Source: Candidatus Kerfeldbacteria bacterium (lineage in GTDB: Bacteria; Patescibacteriota; Patescibacteriia; SBBC01; CAIJZX01). From it: a stretch of 14,341 nt of DNA. Below the pieces are notes generated by a model. The model saw nothing but the letters and a program-made list of their open reading frames with translations. It was not told the DNA's origin and made no database searches. The translations under genes and the position numbers were made by a program. The DNA lies in assembly GCA_016194465.1 (NCBI GenBank), contig JACQBO010000039.1, positions 1 through 14,341 of the forward strand, given 5' to 3'. The first letter of the stretch is position 1. Each line of letters starts with the position of its first letter. Below, piece by piece: positions 1-5,439 of the stretch.

Positions 1-1
1 T

Positions 2-828
2 CGAGTAGCCGCGCGCGCCGCCCGAGACTCGGTTTTGCGTAAAGGCGCCTTGGACGGATTTGCCCTGCCCGGCAAACTCGCTGATTGCTCATCCCGCGAT
101 CCGAAAGAATCTGAACTCTACCTAGTCGAGGGTGATTCGGCTGGCGGCAGTGCCAAACAAGGCCGCAACCGCGAATTTCAGGCCATCCTGCCGCTACGCG
201 GAAAGATTCTCAATGTGGAAAAAGCGCGGCTGGACAAAATGTTGGCCAACAATGAAATTAAATCCTTGATCATCGCCCTGGGCACGAATGTCGGCGAACA
301 GTTTGACCTGACCAACCTGCGCTACCACCGCGTGATCATCATGACTGATGCTGATGTCGACGGCGCCCACATTCGGACCTTGCTCCTAACCCTGTTCTAC
401 CGATATTTCCCCCAGCTGATCACCAGCGGCCATTTGTATATCGCGCAACCGCCGTTGTTCCGGGTGCAAAAAGGAAAAGATGTGCAGTATGTCTATGATG
501 ACCGTGAGCTGGAAAAAGTAAAGAAAAACATGGCTGACGCGGCGGAGGCTAAAGTGGTGAAGGCAAAGACCAGGCCTCCTAAAGGCGCAAAGGAAATCAC
601 TCTAAAAATCGATGGCTCGATTGAGGGCCTGCCGGCGGCGGGCGATCCAAACCGGAACAGCTGTGGGAAACGACCATGGATCCAGGTCGACGCGTCATGA
701 AACAAGTTACCATCGACGACGCGGAAAAAGCCGATGAAATTTTCGACATTTTGATGGGTTCGGACGTGGCGCCGCGGAAACGGTTTATTCATACGCAGGC
801 GAAAAATGTGAAGAATCTTGATATTTAG
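2..828 (+). CDS. gyrB: DNA gyrase subunit B, C-terminal part (5' end outside window, frameshifted near 3' end)
   Basis: GyrB is the ATPase subunit of the type II topoisomerase that introduces negative supercoils. The frame is open from base 2 and reads the TOPRIM region typical of GyrB: LPGKLADCS, the acidic EGDSAGGSAKQGR, LPLRGKILNVEKA, and the metal-binding DADVDGAHIRTLLLTL. The natural C-terminus (EQLWETTMDP, then VMKQVTIDDAEKADEIF, ending KNVKNLDI) is present but in the other plus-strand frame, stopping at TAG 826-828. The frame changes between about 615 and 655, where the near-invariant QRYKGLGEMNP motif of GyrB should lie. That motif cannot be read in any frame, so the lesion is more than one missing base. 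Either the gene is damaged or the assembly is wrong here; an essential gene makes the second likely. Identity as gyrB rather than parE is favoured by sequence style, not proven. Confidence 0.9.
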
Positions 829-833
829 CATTT

Positions 834-860
834 TTATCCTGAGCGAAGTCAAAGGACGGA
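834..860. repeat. REP-like intergenic element after gyrB
   Basis: The sequence around CCTGAGCGAAGTCAAAGGA resembles a short repeat that I recall as recurrent between genes in many environmental bacterial genomes, usually with GTCGAAGG at this point. It lies six bases after the gyrB stop and just upstream of a REP-associated transposase gene. No second exact copy is visible in the window, so the repeat call rests on memory of the family. Confidence 0.4.
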
Positions 861-875
861 GTGAGGAATCAGCCC

Positions 876-904
876 TTGACCAGCTGACTTTTTTGCGCTA
901 AGAT
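876..904 (+). promoter_or_regulatory. Sigma70-type promoter for the REP-type transposase
   Basis: TTGACC at 876-881, a 17-base spacer, and TAAGAT at 899-904. The transposase ATG is at 929, leaving a leader of about 18 bases with a weak GAAAGG-like SD at 917-922. Confidence 0.6.
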
Positions 905-928
905 TTTTTTGGTGGCGAAAGGCAAACC

Positions 929-1486
929 ATGCATTTCGATCCACCACAACCCGGAGAAATATTTTTTGTCACGTCCGTCACATACCGACGCCGACGTTTT
1001 TTCGTGCGGCCGGATCGGGCGGTACATCTCGGCGCGGTGATCCACTTCGCCTGTCGATTAAAAGGATTCCGGGTTATTCTTTACGCTATTCTGCCGGATC
1101 ATTTTCATCTTCTGGTCCAGCGTTTGCCGGTATCAACGGCTCCGCGGCGACTGGAAAGTCGCCGCGGAGGGAGGCCGGACAGCGAAAGCGAGACACTGAG
1201 TACTCGCCGCCGACGTTCCAGTCGGCGGCGGTCGTTGTTCACCATCGGTCAGTTGATGCAGTCGATCAAGGGTAACTACTCCTACCAGCTCCCACGCGGC
1301 ACATTTTGGAAAAAGAGTTATCATGGCCGGAGTATCTACAGCGATCTGTACTACCGGCGGATCCTGCGGTACGTCCGCTTCAACGCCGTCAAACATGGCT
1401 TACCAGCAGCCCATCAGCAACCGCCGTTCATCTGGCCGGCTGATGCGCTTCGTGATGAAAAGTCCGCTGAGACGACGGGCGGATAG
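929..1486 (+). CDS. REP-associated tyrosine transposase (IS200-like, Y1 HUH family) with REP hairpins embedded in its frame
   Basis: The 185-residue product matches the RAYT layout: an N-terminal FFVTSVTYRRRRFF segment, the HUH pair HFHLL in YAILPDHFHLLVQ, then MQSIKGNYS carrying the probable catalytic tyrosine, and the C-terminal FWKKSYHGR...YVRFNAVKHGL block. RAYTs are single-copy domesticated relatives of IS200/IS605 transposases that act on REP palindromes. Between HFHLLVQ and MQSIKGNY the protein has an arginine-rich stretch, about 30 residues longer than I expect. It is encoded by two perfect palindromes (1140-1169 and 1205-1230) that are inverted copies of one REP-like sequence. The frame stays open through both. 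The 3' end overlaps the possible -35 of the next gene. I am confident of the family; activity is unknown. Confidence 0.87.
   Translation: MHFDPPQPGEIFFVTSVTYRRRRFFVRPDRAVHLGAVIHFACRLKGFRVILYAILPDHFHLLVQRLPVSTAPRRLESRRGGRPDSESETLSTRRRRSSRRRSLFTIGQLMQSIKGNYSYQLPRGTFWKKSYHGRSIYSDLYYRRILRYVRFNAVKHGLPAAHQQPPFIWPADALRDEKSAETTGG
1140..1169. repeat. REP-like palindrome 1 inside the transposase gene
   Basis: A perfect 13-base-pair stem (arms 1140-1152 and 1157-1169, core CCGCGGCGACT) closes a GGAA loop. The core CGACTGGAAAGTCG is shared, in inverse orientation, with the palindrome at 1205-1230. In the transposase frame it encodes RRLESRRG. Confidence 0.85.
1205..1230. repeat. REP-like palindrome 2, inverted relative to palindrome 1
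   Basis: A perfect 10-base-pair stem (CGCCGCCGAC / GTCGGCGGCG) closes a GTTCCA loop. Its reverse complement contains CGACTGGAACGTCG, one base different from the core of palindrome 1. The two therefore form an inverted REP pair (BIME-like) with a 35-base linker. In frame it encodes RRRRSSRRR. Confidence 0.85.
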
Positions 1487-1512
1487 TCAACCGCGCTCAC
1501 CTCGGCTATACT
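1484..1512 (+). promoter_or_regulatory. Promoter of a leaderless metallopeptidase gene
   Basis: A consensus-like -10 box, TATACT, sits at 1507-1512, with a weak -35 (TAGTCA, 1484-1489) at 17-base spacing. The ATG at 1519 starts only six bases after the -10, where transcription would normally begin. The mRNA would then be leaderless. No SD is present. Confidence 0.6.
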
Positions 1513-1518
1513 CAAACG

Positions 1519-1890
1519 ATGGACTCTGCTGTATTCGAGATGGCCATCACCGAAGCGATCGCCATGGTCCCGGCCCGGCTCCGGGCCAAGATCGAAAACG
1601 TAGCCTTCGTAGTCGATGATACACCCCGGGGTGGGGGCGGCCGGTTGCTTGGGTTATATCATGGCGTGCCCTTGATCAAGCGGGGTAGCCCCGGATATTC
1701 CGGCGTGCTGCCCGACAAGATTACGATTTACCAGGCGGCGATTGAAGCGCAAGCCAGTGGTGACGAGGATCGGATTCGTCACCTGGTGACCGAAGTCGTG
1801 CACCATGAAATTGGGCACTATTTTGGGATGGATGAGGCAACCGTTCGAACCTGGGAGCAAAAGCGGCGTCGGCGCCGACCCAGTTCATAG
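1519..1890 (+). CDS. Minimal zincin-type metallopeptidase family protein
   Basis: The 123-residue product carries VVHHEIGHYFGMDE near its C-terminus (about residues 93-106), an HExxHxxGxxE-type zinc site: two histidines, the catalytic glutamate, and a downstream acidic residue. Size and layout (RLRAKIENVAFVVDD, a central LLGLYHGVPL segment, ITIYQAAIE, then the HExxH helix) fit the small bacterial 'possible zinc metallopeptidase' family (Zincin_1, PF06262, from memory). Its cellular role is not established. The start is set by the ATG six bases after TATACT. There is no signal peptide, so it is probably cytoplasmic. The C-terminus is arginine-rich (QKRRRRRPSS). The next gene has its own promoter. 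Confidence 0.82.
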   Translation: MDSAVFEMAITEAIAMVPARLRAKIENVAFVVDDTPRGGGGRLLGLYHGVPLIKRGSPGYSGVLPDKITIYQAAIEAQASGDEDRIRHLVTEVVHHEIGHYFGMDEATVRTWEQKRRRRRPSS

Positions 1891-1901
1891 GCCTCCCGCA
1901 C

Positions 1902-1930
1902 TTCACAAAAACAAGAACAATCCCTATACT
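1902..1930 (+). promoter_or_regulatory. Promoter of the K+ channel gene
   Basis: TTCACA at 1902-1907, a 17-base spacer, and TATACT at 1925-1930. The ATG at 1944 lies 13 bases past the -10, so the transcript leader would be only about seven bases. Confidence 0.65.
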
Positions 1931-1943
1931 AGGCTGAGGCAAA

Positions 1944-2660
1944 ATGAACAAGAAAAATTCCATGACGACGAAGCAAGCGACAAACTATCCGGCCCTGGCC
2001 CGGGATATTTTCATGATCAGCTTAGCGTTACTGAGCGTGTTTATTTTGGTGTTCGAGCTGACGCACCAAGTACCGGCTTCAGAATTCCGTTTCTTGGAGG
2101 GAATCGATATCTTTGTGGCGGTCATCTTCCTGATCGACTTTGGCTGGAACTTCATGACCGTCAAGGACCGCCGATATTTTTGGCGGCATCATTGGTACGA
2201 ACTCTTTGCCGCCATACCTTATGAATCGACGATCTTTCAGGCCTTACGGGGCTTAGCCATTCTTCGACTGCTTCGAGTGGTCAAAGTTATCCGCGTCTTC
2301 CACGCCAGCGGCCGGATTCACCACGCCGCCGATACCTGGTTTTCCGAGACACTGCACCGTTTTTTTACCTTAGGACTGACTGCCTTGACCCTGATTTTTG
2401 CTGGTGCCGCTGCCTTCCATCACTTTGAGTTTGGGTTTAACCCAAATGTTCACGGTTTTTTTGATAGCTTCTGGTGGGCCTTCGGGACCGTGACCACGGT
2501 TGGCTACGGTGATATTTACCCGGTAACCTGGGAAGGGCGAATGGTCGCGATGGTTTTGATTCTGGTCGGGGTGGGGGTGATTGGAGTGACCATCGGAACG
2601 ATCGCCAGTTACTTTATGAAAAAATCTGATCATCGAGCAGTCGAGACCGCCGAGGAGTAG
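1944..2660 (+). CDS. Voltage-gated-type potassium channel, six-helix ion transport family
   Basis: This 238-residue inner-membrane protein reads as a complete Kv-like subunit. S1 is about residues 21-39, S2 about 52-70, S3 around 84-95. An S4-like helix (LRGLAILRLLRVVKVIRVF, 101-119) has positive residues spaced three to four apart. S5 is about 139-158, followed by a pore helix, the selectivity filter TTVGYGD (184-190), and S6 (about 199-223). The filter is canonical for K+, and four subunits would form the pore. The C-terminal tail is short (KKSDHRAVETAEE) with no RCK or cyclic-nucleotide domain, so gating by voltage or lipid is more likely than by ligand; that is inference. It is flanked by the metallopeptidase and the ABC ATPase, each with its own promoter, so no operon is evident. 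Confidence 0.9.
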   Translation: MNKKNSMTTKQATNYPALARDIFMISLALLSVFILVFELTHQVPASEFRFLEGIDIFVAVIFLIDFGWNFMTVKDRRYFWRHHWYELFAAIPYESTIFQALRGLAILRLLRVVKVIRVFHASGRIHHAADTWFSETLHRFFTLGLTALTLIFAGAAAFHHFEFGFNPNVHGFFDSFWWAFGTVTTVGYGDIYPVTWEGRMVAMVLILVGVGVIGVTIGTIASYFMKKSDHRAVETAEE

Positions 2661-2669
2661 GGAGCAGTC

Positions 2670-2698
2670 TTGATCAGGATCATGAACTTTGATACGAT
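2670..2698 (+). promoter_or_regulatory. Promoter of the ABC ATPase gene
   Basis: TTGATC at 2670-2675, a 17-base spacer, and TACGAT at 2693-2698. The ATG at 2707 is eight bases downstream, again a leaderless or near-leaderless arrangement. Confidence 0.5.
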
Positions 2699-2706
2699 AC
2701 GGATCC

Positions 2707-3109
2707 ATGGCTGATATGCTTGTGGTCAAAAACCTGACCAAGAAGTATGGAGACTTTACCGCCGTTAATGGCATTTCCTATGACGTCAGAACCGGCGCAA
2801 CCTTCGGCATTTTAGGCCGAACGGCGCGGGAAGACCACGACCCTGGAGATGATGGAGGGTTTGAAACCCGTGACTAGCGGCGACGTGGTCTTTGATGGTC
2901 ATCACGTCGGTCAGGAACCGCGGACGGTCAAGCACCTAATCGGCGTGCAGCTCCAGGCATCGTCGTTTTTCGATGGTTTGAACCTGAAGGAGCTGGTTGA
3001 CACGTTTGCCTCATTCTACGGCCGGAAGGTCGATGCCATGAATCTCCTCCGACAAGTCCAACTCGAAGATAAGTCAAAGAGCATGGTCAAGGCCCTTTCC
3101 AGGAGGTGA
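2707..3109 (+). pseudogene. ABC transporter ATP-binding protein, N-terminal half, frameshifted and truncated
   Basis: The start MADMLVVKNLTKKYGDFTAV and the continuation MMEGLKPVTSGDVVFDGHHVG...IGVQLQASSFFDGLNLKEL...SKSMVKALS are those of an ABC-2 (drug or polysaccharide export) type ATPase. Between them the Walker A motif should read GPNGAGKTTTLEMMEG. The DNA around 2815-2832 lacks one C in the GGCCCG run and one C in GGGCAAG, which breaks the frame twice; restoring them restores the motif. At 3098-3109 the frame reaches LS of the LSGG signature and then stops (SRR*). In the +1 frame the same bases read GGERE, like a signature motif, before turning to unrelated sequence. Walker B, the H-loop and any permease gene are missing. 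It could be a decayed gene or, equally well, indel errors plus a misjoin at about 3100. Confidence 0.75.
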
Positions 3110-3111
3110 GC

Positions 3112-3648
3112 GTGAAGCGGCACATACGATATATCGTTGGCTTGCAGCCCGAGCTGGTGTACGAGAACCTCGCCATCAGCCTCTCCAAGCAAGTCGGCGG
3201 AAGTCGGTCGGCCATTACGCTCGGGGCTGGCTCCAGGCCCCATGTTTCACTTGTCCACTTTCACTCCTCGCTCAGCCCGGCCAGGCTGTGGCGGCGGATT
3301 GCCAGGCTCGGGCGGACGCCGGTCGAGGTGTCGTGGAACGGCATCGTCTTTGTTCCCGACAGGTGGACGAATCCAAGCTCTGGGTGGCGGTCGACGTCGT
3401 GCCGGCGCAGTCACTGCTCTAGTTCCAGCGTCATGTCCGGCTGGCGCTCGGCCAGCAGCCGCGCAACGTCGGCACGTCGTTCACGACCAGGTTCTGGCCT
3501 CATCTGACCCTGGCCCTGACGCCGCGCTGGTCACCCGATACTCATGGGCCCCCCGGCCTGGACCAAGAAGATTGGTCTTGGACACCTGTTCATTGGCCTT
3601 CACGGGCCGCACGGAACGGTGACCAAGGTGCTGTACAGCGCCGCGTAA
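3112..3648 (+). pseudogene. 2H phosphoesterase (LigT/RNA 2',3'-cyclic phosphodiesterase-like), broken by frameshifts and an amber codon
   Basis: A strong SD (AGGAGG, 3101-3106) lies five bases before GTG 3112, giving VKRHIRYIVGLQPELVYE. About 45 residues in is PHVSLVHF, the first HxS/T motif. After a frame change near 3355-3363 the reading continues VDESKLWVAVDVVPAQSLL, meets TAG at 3420-3422, and continues FQRHVRLALG...FWPHLTLALT, the second HxT motif. A further frame change near 3530-3545 leads to IGLGHLFIGLHGPHGTV and TAA 3646-3648. Two HxS/T motifs about 80-90 residues apart and a reconstructed length near 178 fit the 2H superfamily, which acts on 2',3'-cyclic or 2'-5' RNA phosphates. Either the gene is dead or the consensus is poor. 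The terminator directly after it suggests the 3' end is authentic. Confidence 0.65.
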
Positions 3649-3657
3649 CAACGTATT

Positions 3658-3691
3658 CCCCATCGGTCCTGACCAATGGGGCTTTCTTTTT
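3658..3691 (+). terminator. Rho-independent terminator after the 2H phosphoesterase gene
   Basis: CCCCAT (3658-3663) pairs with ATGGGG (3676-3681), with an inner GGT/ACC, followed by a T-rich run (CTTTCTTTTTTT). It lies ten bases after the stop codon. Confidence 0.85.
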
Positions 3692-3702
3692 TTGCGGGAT
3701 AA

Positions 3703-3740
3703 TAAAAAAGGACCCCACCAATCGTGATCGATTGGTGGGG
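3703..3740 (-). terminator. Terminator for the minus-strand mini-gene locus
   Basis: CCCCACCAATCG (3713-3724) pairs perfectly with 3729-3740 around a TGAT loop. The T-run lies on the minus-strand 3' side (A-run 3703-3709 on the plus strand). This is good evidence that the region 3757-4081 is transcribed leftwards. Confidence 0.8.
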
Positions 3741-3756
3741 AGTCCGAAAAGGATGG

Positions 3757-3912
3757 TCAGGCCGGTTCGACGACGGCTTTGAGGTTCTGGTCCTGATGGA
3801 GCCGCTCGAGGGATTGCGCCAGGAGCAGGTCGTCGATTTCCTCACAGAAGTCAAAGCCGTGCTCACTCGGAGATACAAGTCCCATGCCATCGTTCAGATC
3901 TTTACGGGGCAT
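3757..3912 (-). CDS. Hypothetical small acidic protein (51 aa)
   Basis: From ATG 3912 the product is MPRKDLNDGMGLVSPSEHG followed by an acidic, helix-prone C-terminus containing FCEEIDDLLLAQSLERLHQDQ, ending at TGA 3757-3759. I do not recognise it. ATG 3912 was chosen because GGAGAG lies four bases upstream; an in-frame ATG at 3924 has no SD. Support for coding is indirect: a strong minus-strand terminator 17 bases past the stop, a minus-strand promoter at 4138-4166, and the upstream mini-gene 26 bases away. The frame is open much further upstream, but that extension overlaps the other mini-gene and the promoter. Confidence is moderate to low for so short a gene. Confidence 0.45.
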   Translation of the reverse strand: MPRKDLNDGMGLVSPSEHGFDFCEEIDDLLLAQSLERLHQDQNLKAVVEPA

Positions 3913-3937
3913 CAATCTCTCCATGGCGAGGGGATGT

Positions 3938-4081
3938 TTAGCGCATCGGGCCGAGGAGCCAGGGGTGCTCTTCGAGGTGCCTGATGTGGTCGCTGTCCGA
4001 ATGGTCGGCCGGAATGTCACCGCTCTCCGGGTCATGGGGATGGAAGGCATCTTCCGGGTTGCGCAGAGGAACTGGATCCAT
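3938..4081 (-). CDS. Hypothetical 47-aa protein rich in His, Asp and Pro
   Basis: ATG at 4081 is preceded at five bases by the SD GAAAGGA (4087-4093 on this strand). The product begins MDPVPLRNPEDAFHPHDPES, continues with GDIPADHSDSDHIRHLEEHP, and ends WLLGPMR. Six His and seven Asp in 47 residues suggest metal binding or disorder, but I recognise no family. It lies directly downstream of a minus-strand promoter (TTGACG, 17 bases, TAAAGT) with a leader of about 50 bases, and the next mini-gene follows at 26 bases. SD, promoter and shared terminator together make a real two-gene transcript plausible. Confidence 0.5.
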   Translation of the reverse strand: MDPVPLRNPEDAFHPHDPESGDIPADHSDSDHIRHLEEHPWLLGPMR

Positions 4082-4137
4082 GAGTTTCCTTTCGAAAAAG
4101 GTACGGAGCATCGCTGACTGTACAACAGCGGGTGCAC

Positions 4138-4166
4138 ACTTTATCAGAGCTCAGGATAGCCGTCAA
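4138..4166 (-). promoter_or_regulatory. Leftward promoter of the divergent mini-gene locus
   Basis: On the minus strand, TTGACG (plus 4161-4166), a 17-base spacer, then TAAAGT (plus 4138-4143). It faces away from a second promoter at 4192-4220, so the two form a compact divergent control region. Confidence 0.65.
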
Positions 4167-4191
4167 GGGGTTTCCCCGGTTCCCGCGCAAG

Positions 4192-4220
4192 TTGACAATC
4201 GCTTCATATGCGCGTATGGT
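4192..4220 (+). promoter_or_regulatory. Rightward promoter of the divergent mini-gene locus
   Basis: TTGACA at 4192-4197, a 17-base spacer, TATGGT at 4215-4220. A transcript from about 4227 would reach the SD-led ATG at 4283 and end at the terminator at 4470-4500. Confidence 0.7.
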
Positions 4221-4282
4221 ATCCAATGTTTCGTCGCTCATTGTTGCTTCGCGTCCATCTCTTGGCGTCCACGGAGGTTCCC

Positions 4283-4430
4283 ATGAGACTTCGTCGTCAG
4301 TGGTTCCGGTCTTTGGCCCGGATCCGGATGGCGTCGAGTACTCCGGCGGATCGCTCGATTCTACGAGTTCGAAGCCTACCACGCTGATTGGTACGAGGGG
4401 ATCGAGCTCGTCCGCCAGGTGGCCGAATGA
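4283..4430 (+). CDS. Hypothetical mini-gene (about 48 codons if one frameshift is accepted)
   Basis: ATG 4283 follows GGAGG (4273-4277) by five bases and gives MRLRRQWFRSLARIRMA; this frame stops at TGA 4385. The overlapping frame, stopping at TGA 4428-4430, has a protein-like tail reading FYEFEAYHADWYEGIELVRQ and then VAE, but no start codon of its own. A single extra base between about 4330 and 4365 would explain both halves as one small protein with a basic N-terminus and an aromatic-acidic C-terminus. It has its own promoter and a strong terminator. I do not recognise it. If no frameshift is accepted, the coding part is only 34 residues. Confidence 0.4.
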
Positions 4431-4469
4431 GTACCCTGAAGGTGAAGAGCTCATCTTTCGACACGACAC

Positions 4470-4500
4470 GGCCCAGACCATCATCTGGGCCAGTTTTTTT
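4470..4500 (+). terminator. Rho-independent terminator of the rightward mini-gene
   Basis: GGCCCAGA (4470-4477) pairs perfectly with TCTGGGCC (4484-4491) around CCATCA, followed by AG and seven T residues. It separates the mini-gene from the secE operon promoter. Confidence 0.9.
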
Positions 4501-4503
4501 ATT

Positions 4504-4546
4504 CCGCCTCGTACGGGTGGGTTTGAAACCCTCCCATACGAGGCGG
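4504..4546. repeat. Long palindrome between terminator and secE operon promoter
   Basis: CCGCCTCGTA (4504-4513) pairs with TACGAGGCGG (4537-4546), and an inner arm (GGG.GGGTT against AACCC.CCC) extends it. There is no T-run on either side in the right place for a terminator. It ends two bases before the -35 box of the secE promoter, so it may be an operator or a REP-like element. Confidence 0.6.
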
Positions 4547-4548
4547 GG

Positions 4549-4577
4549 TTGACAATGATCCGGGAGAGAGGTAGAGT
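4549..4577 (+). promoter_or_regulatory. Promoter of the secE-nusG-rplK-rplA operon
   Basis: TTGACA (4549-4554), a 17-base spacer, TAGAGT (4572-4577). The leader runs from about 4584 to 4629 and holds a small hairpin (CGCCCC/GGGGCG, 4589-4603) close to its 5' end. Confidence 0.75.
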
Positions 4578-4629
4578 ATCCACAGATGCGCCCCCGAGGG
4601 GCGATTTAAGATTCACCAGTTTGCGATTC

Positions 4630-4818
4630 ATGGCCTTCCGCCTTTTCAACTATTTTCGCGAATCGCGCGAAGAACTGCGCAAAGTCGTCTGGCCCAGCCG
4701 GACGGAGACGCGCAATAATACCCTCTTGGTCATCGGCATTACCTTGTTTATCGCCGTCTTTTTAGGCGCAATCGATATTGGCCTGAATTTCATTATTGCC
4801 AAGACCCTTCACCAGTAA
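4630..4818 (+). CDS. secE: Preprotein translocase subunit SecE
   Basis: A 62-residue protein with the conserved amphipathic segment YFRESREELRKVVWPSR, then TETRNNTLLV and one transmembrane helix (about residues 32-56). This is the single-helix minimal SecE, which clamps SecY in the Sec translocon. The WPSR motif before the membrane span is diagnostic. The ATG at 4630 has no SD. The frame is open far upstream, but those residues lie in the preceding promoter and terminator region and are not part of the gene. nusG follows three bases after the stop, the standard bacterial order. Confidence 0.95.
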   Translation: MAFRLFNYFRESREELRKVVWPSRTETRNNTLLVIGITLFIAVFLGAIDIGLNFIIAKTLHQ

Positions 4819-4821
4819 CCT

Positions 4822-5367
4822 ATGGCCAAGCAAGTTCTGCAGCAAGGTCGGCGCTGGTACGTGCTTCACACCTATTCCGGGTATGAGGAAAACGTGGCCC
4901 GCAACCTGAAGCAGCGGATCGAGTCAATGGATATGGAAGATAAGATCTTTAATGTTTTAATCCCGACGGAGAACCGGATTCGCATTAAGAACGGCAAGCG
5001 GCGGATCGTGACCGAGAAAATCTTTCCCGGCTACGTCCTGGTAGAAATGGTGGTGACGGACGACTCGTGGTATGTGGTTCGCAACACGCCAAATGTGACC
5101 GGCTTTATCGGCTCGGGCACCACGCCGACGCCAATTTCGGAAGAAGAAGTGAAACAGCTGCTCCAGCGCATGGGTGTGGCGGAACCGAAGTACAAGATCG
5201 ACGTGGAAACTGGCAGCCCGGTCCGCATTACCGACGGGCCATTCAAAGACTTCGAAGGCAAAGTGTCGGAAGTTGATGAAGGCCGCGGCAAAATTAAAGT
5301 TTTGGTCTCCATGTTCGGGCGGGAAACTCCGGTCGAACTCGATTTCCTTCAAGTCAAGAAACTCTAA
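4822..5367 (+). CDS. nusG: Transcription termination/antitermination protein NusG
   Basis: A 181-residue, full-length NusG. The N-terminal NGN domain begins WYVLHTYSGYEENVARNL (about residues 12-29), with KIFPGYVLVEM and WYVVRNTPNVTGFIG following. The C-terminal KOW domain (about residues 128-181) contains GPFKDFEGKVSEVDEGRGK and RETPVELDF. NusG binds the RNA polymerase clamp to promote processivity and links to Rho or ribosomal protein S10. The start ATG is three bases after the secE stop with no SD, so translation is probably coupled. A hairpin repeat lies between nusG and rplK. Confidence 0.97.
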   Translation: MAKQVLQQGRRWYVLHTYSGYEENVARNLKQRIESMDMEDKIFNVLIPTENRIRIKNGKRRIVTEKIFPGYVLVEMVVTDDSWYVVRNTPNVTGFIGSGTTPTPISEEEVKQLLQRMGVAEPKYKIDVETGSPVRITDGPFKDFEGKVSEVDEGRGKIKVLVSMFGRETPVELDFLQVKKL

Positions 5368-5382
5368 AAACCCCACCCCAAA

Positions 5383-5408
5383 CCCCTCCCCTGAAGTCAG
5401 GGGAGGGG
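5383..5408. repeat. REP-like hairpin between nusG and rplK
   Basis: CCCCTCCCCT (5383-5392) pairs perfectly with AGGGGAGGGG (5399-5408) around GAAGTC, with a further G-C pair possible. There is no T-run, so it is not a classical terminator. It could act as an mRNA processing or stability element inside the operon, or be a mobile palindromic repeat that landed there. Confidence 0.7.
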
Positions 5409-5439
5409 CTACAGGGAAAGGTGAATAACCCCACGCGTT

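Noticed and set aside
493..852. Minus-strand ORF of 119 codons opposite the gyrB end
   Set aside because: It is antisense to recognisable gyrB residues in both frames, with no SD or promoter and no recognisable motif.
1805..2224. Plus-strand ORF of 139 codons overlapping the metallopeptidase end and K+ channel start
   Set aside because: It runs in another frame through two well-supported genes and crosses the K+ channel promoter; composition is shadow-like.
3724..3984. Plus-strand ORF of 86 codons starting in the minus-strand terminator
   Set aside because: It begins inside a perfect minus-strand terminator hairpin, lacks an SD, and is antisense to the SD-led minus-strand mini-genes.
4132..4629. 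166-codon N-terminal extension of secE
   Set aside because: It covers a promoter, the rightward mini-gene, its terminator and the secE promoter; the SecE family starts at 4630.
4032..4649. Minus-strand ORF of 205 codons through the divergent promoters
   Set aside because: It spans two promoters, a terminator and the start of secE on the other strand; the open frame is fortuitous.
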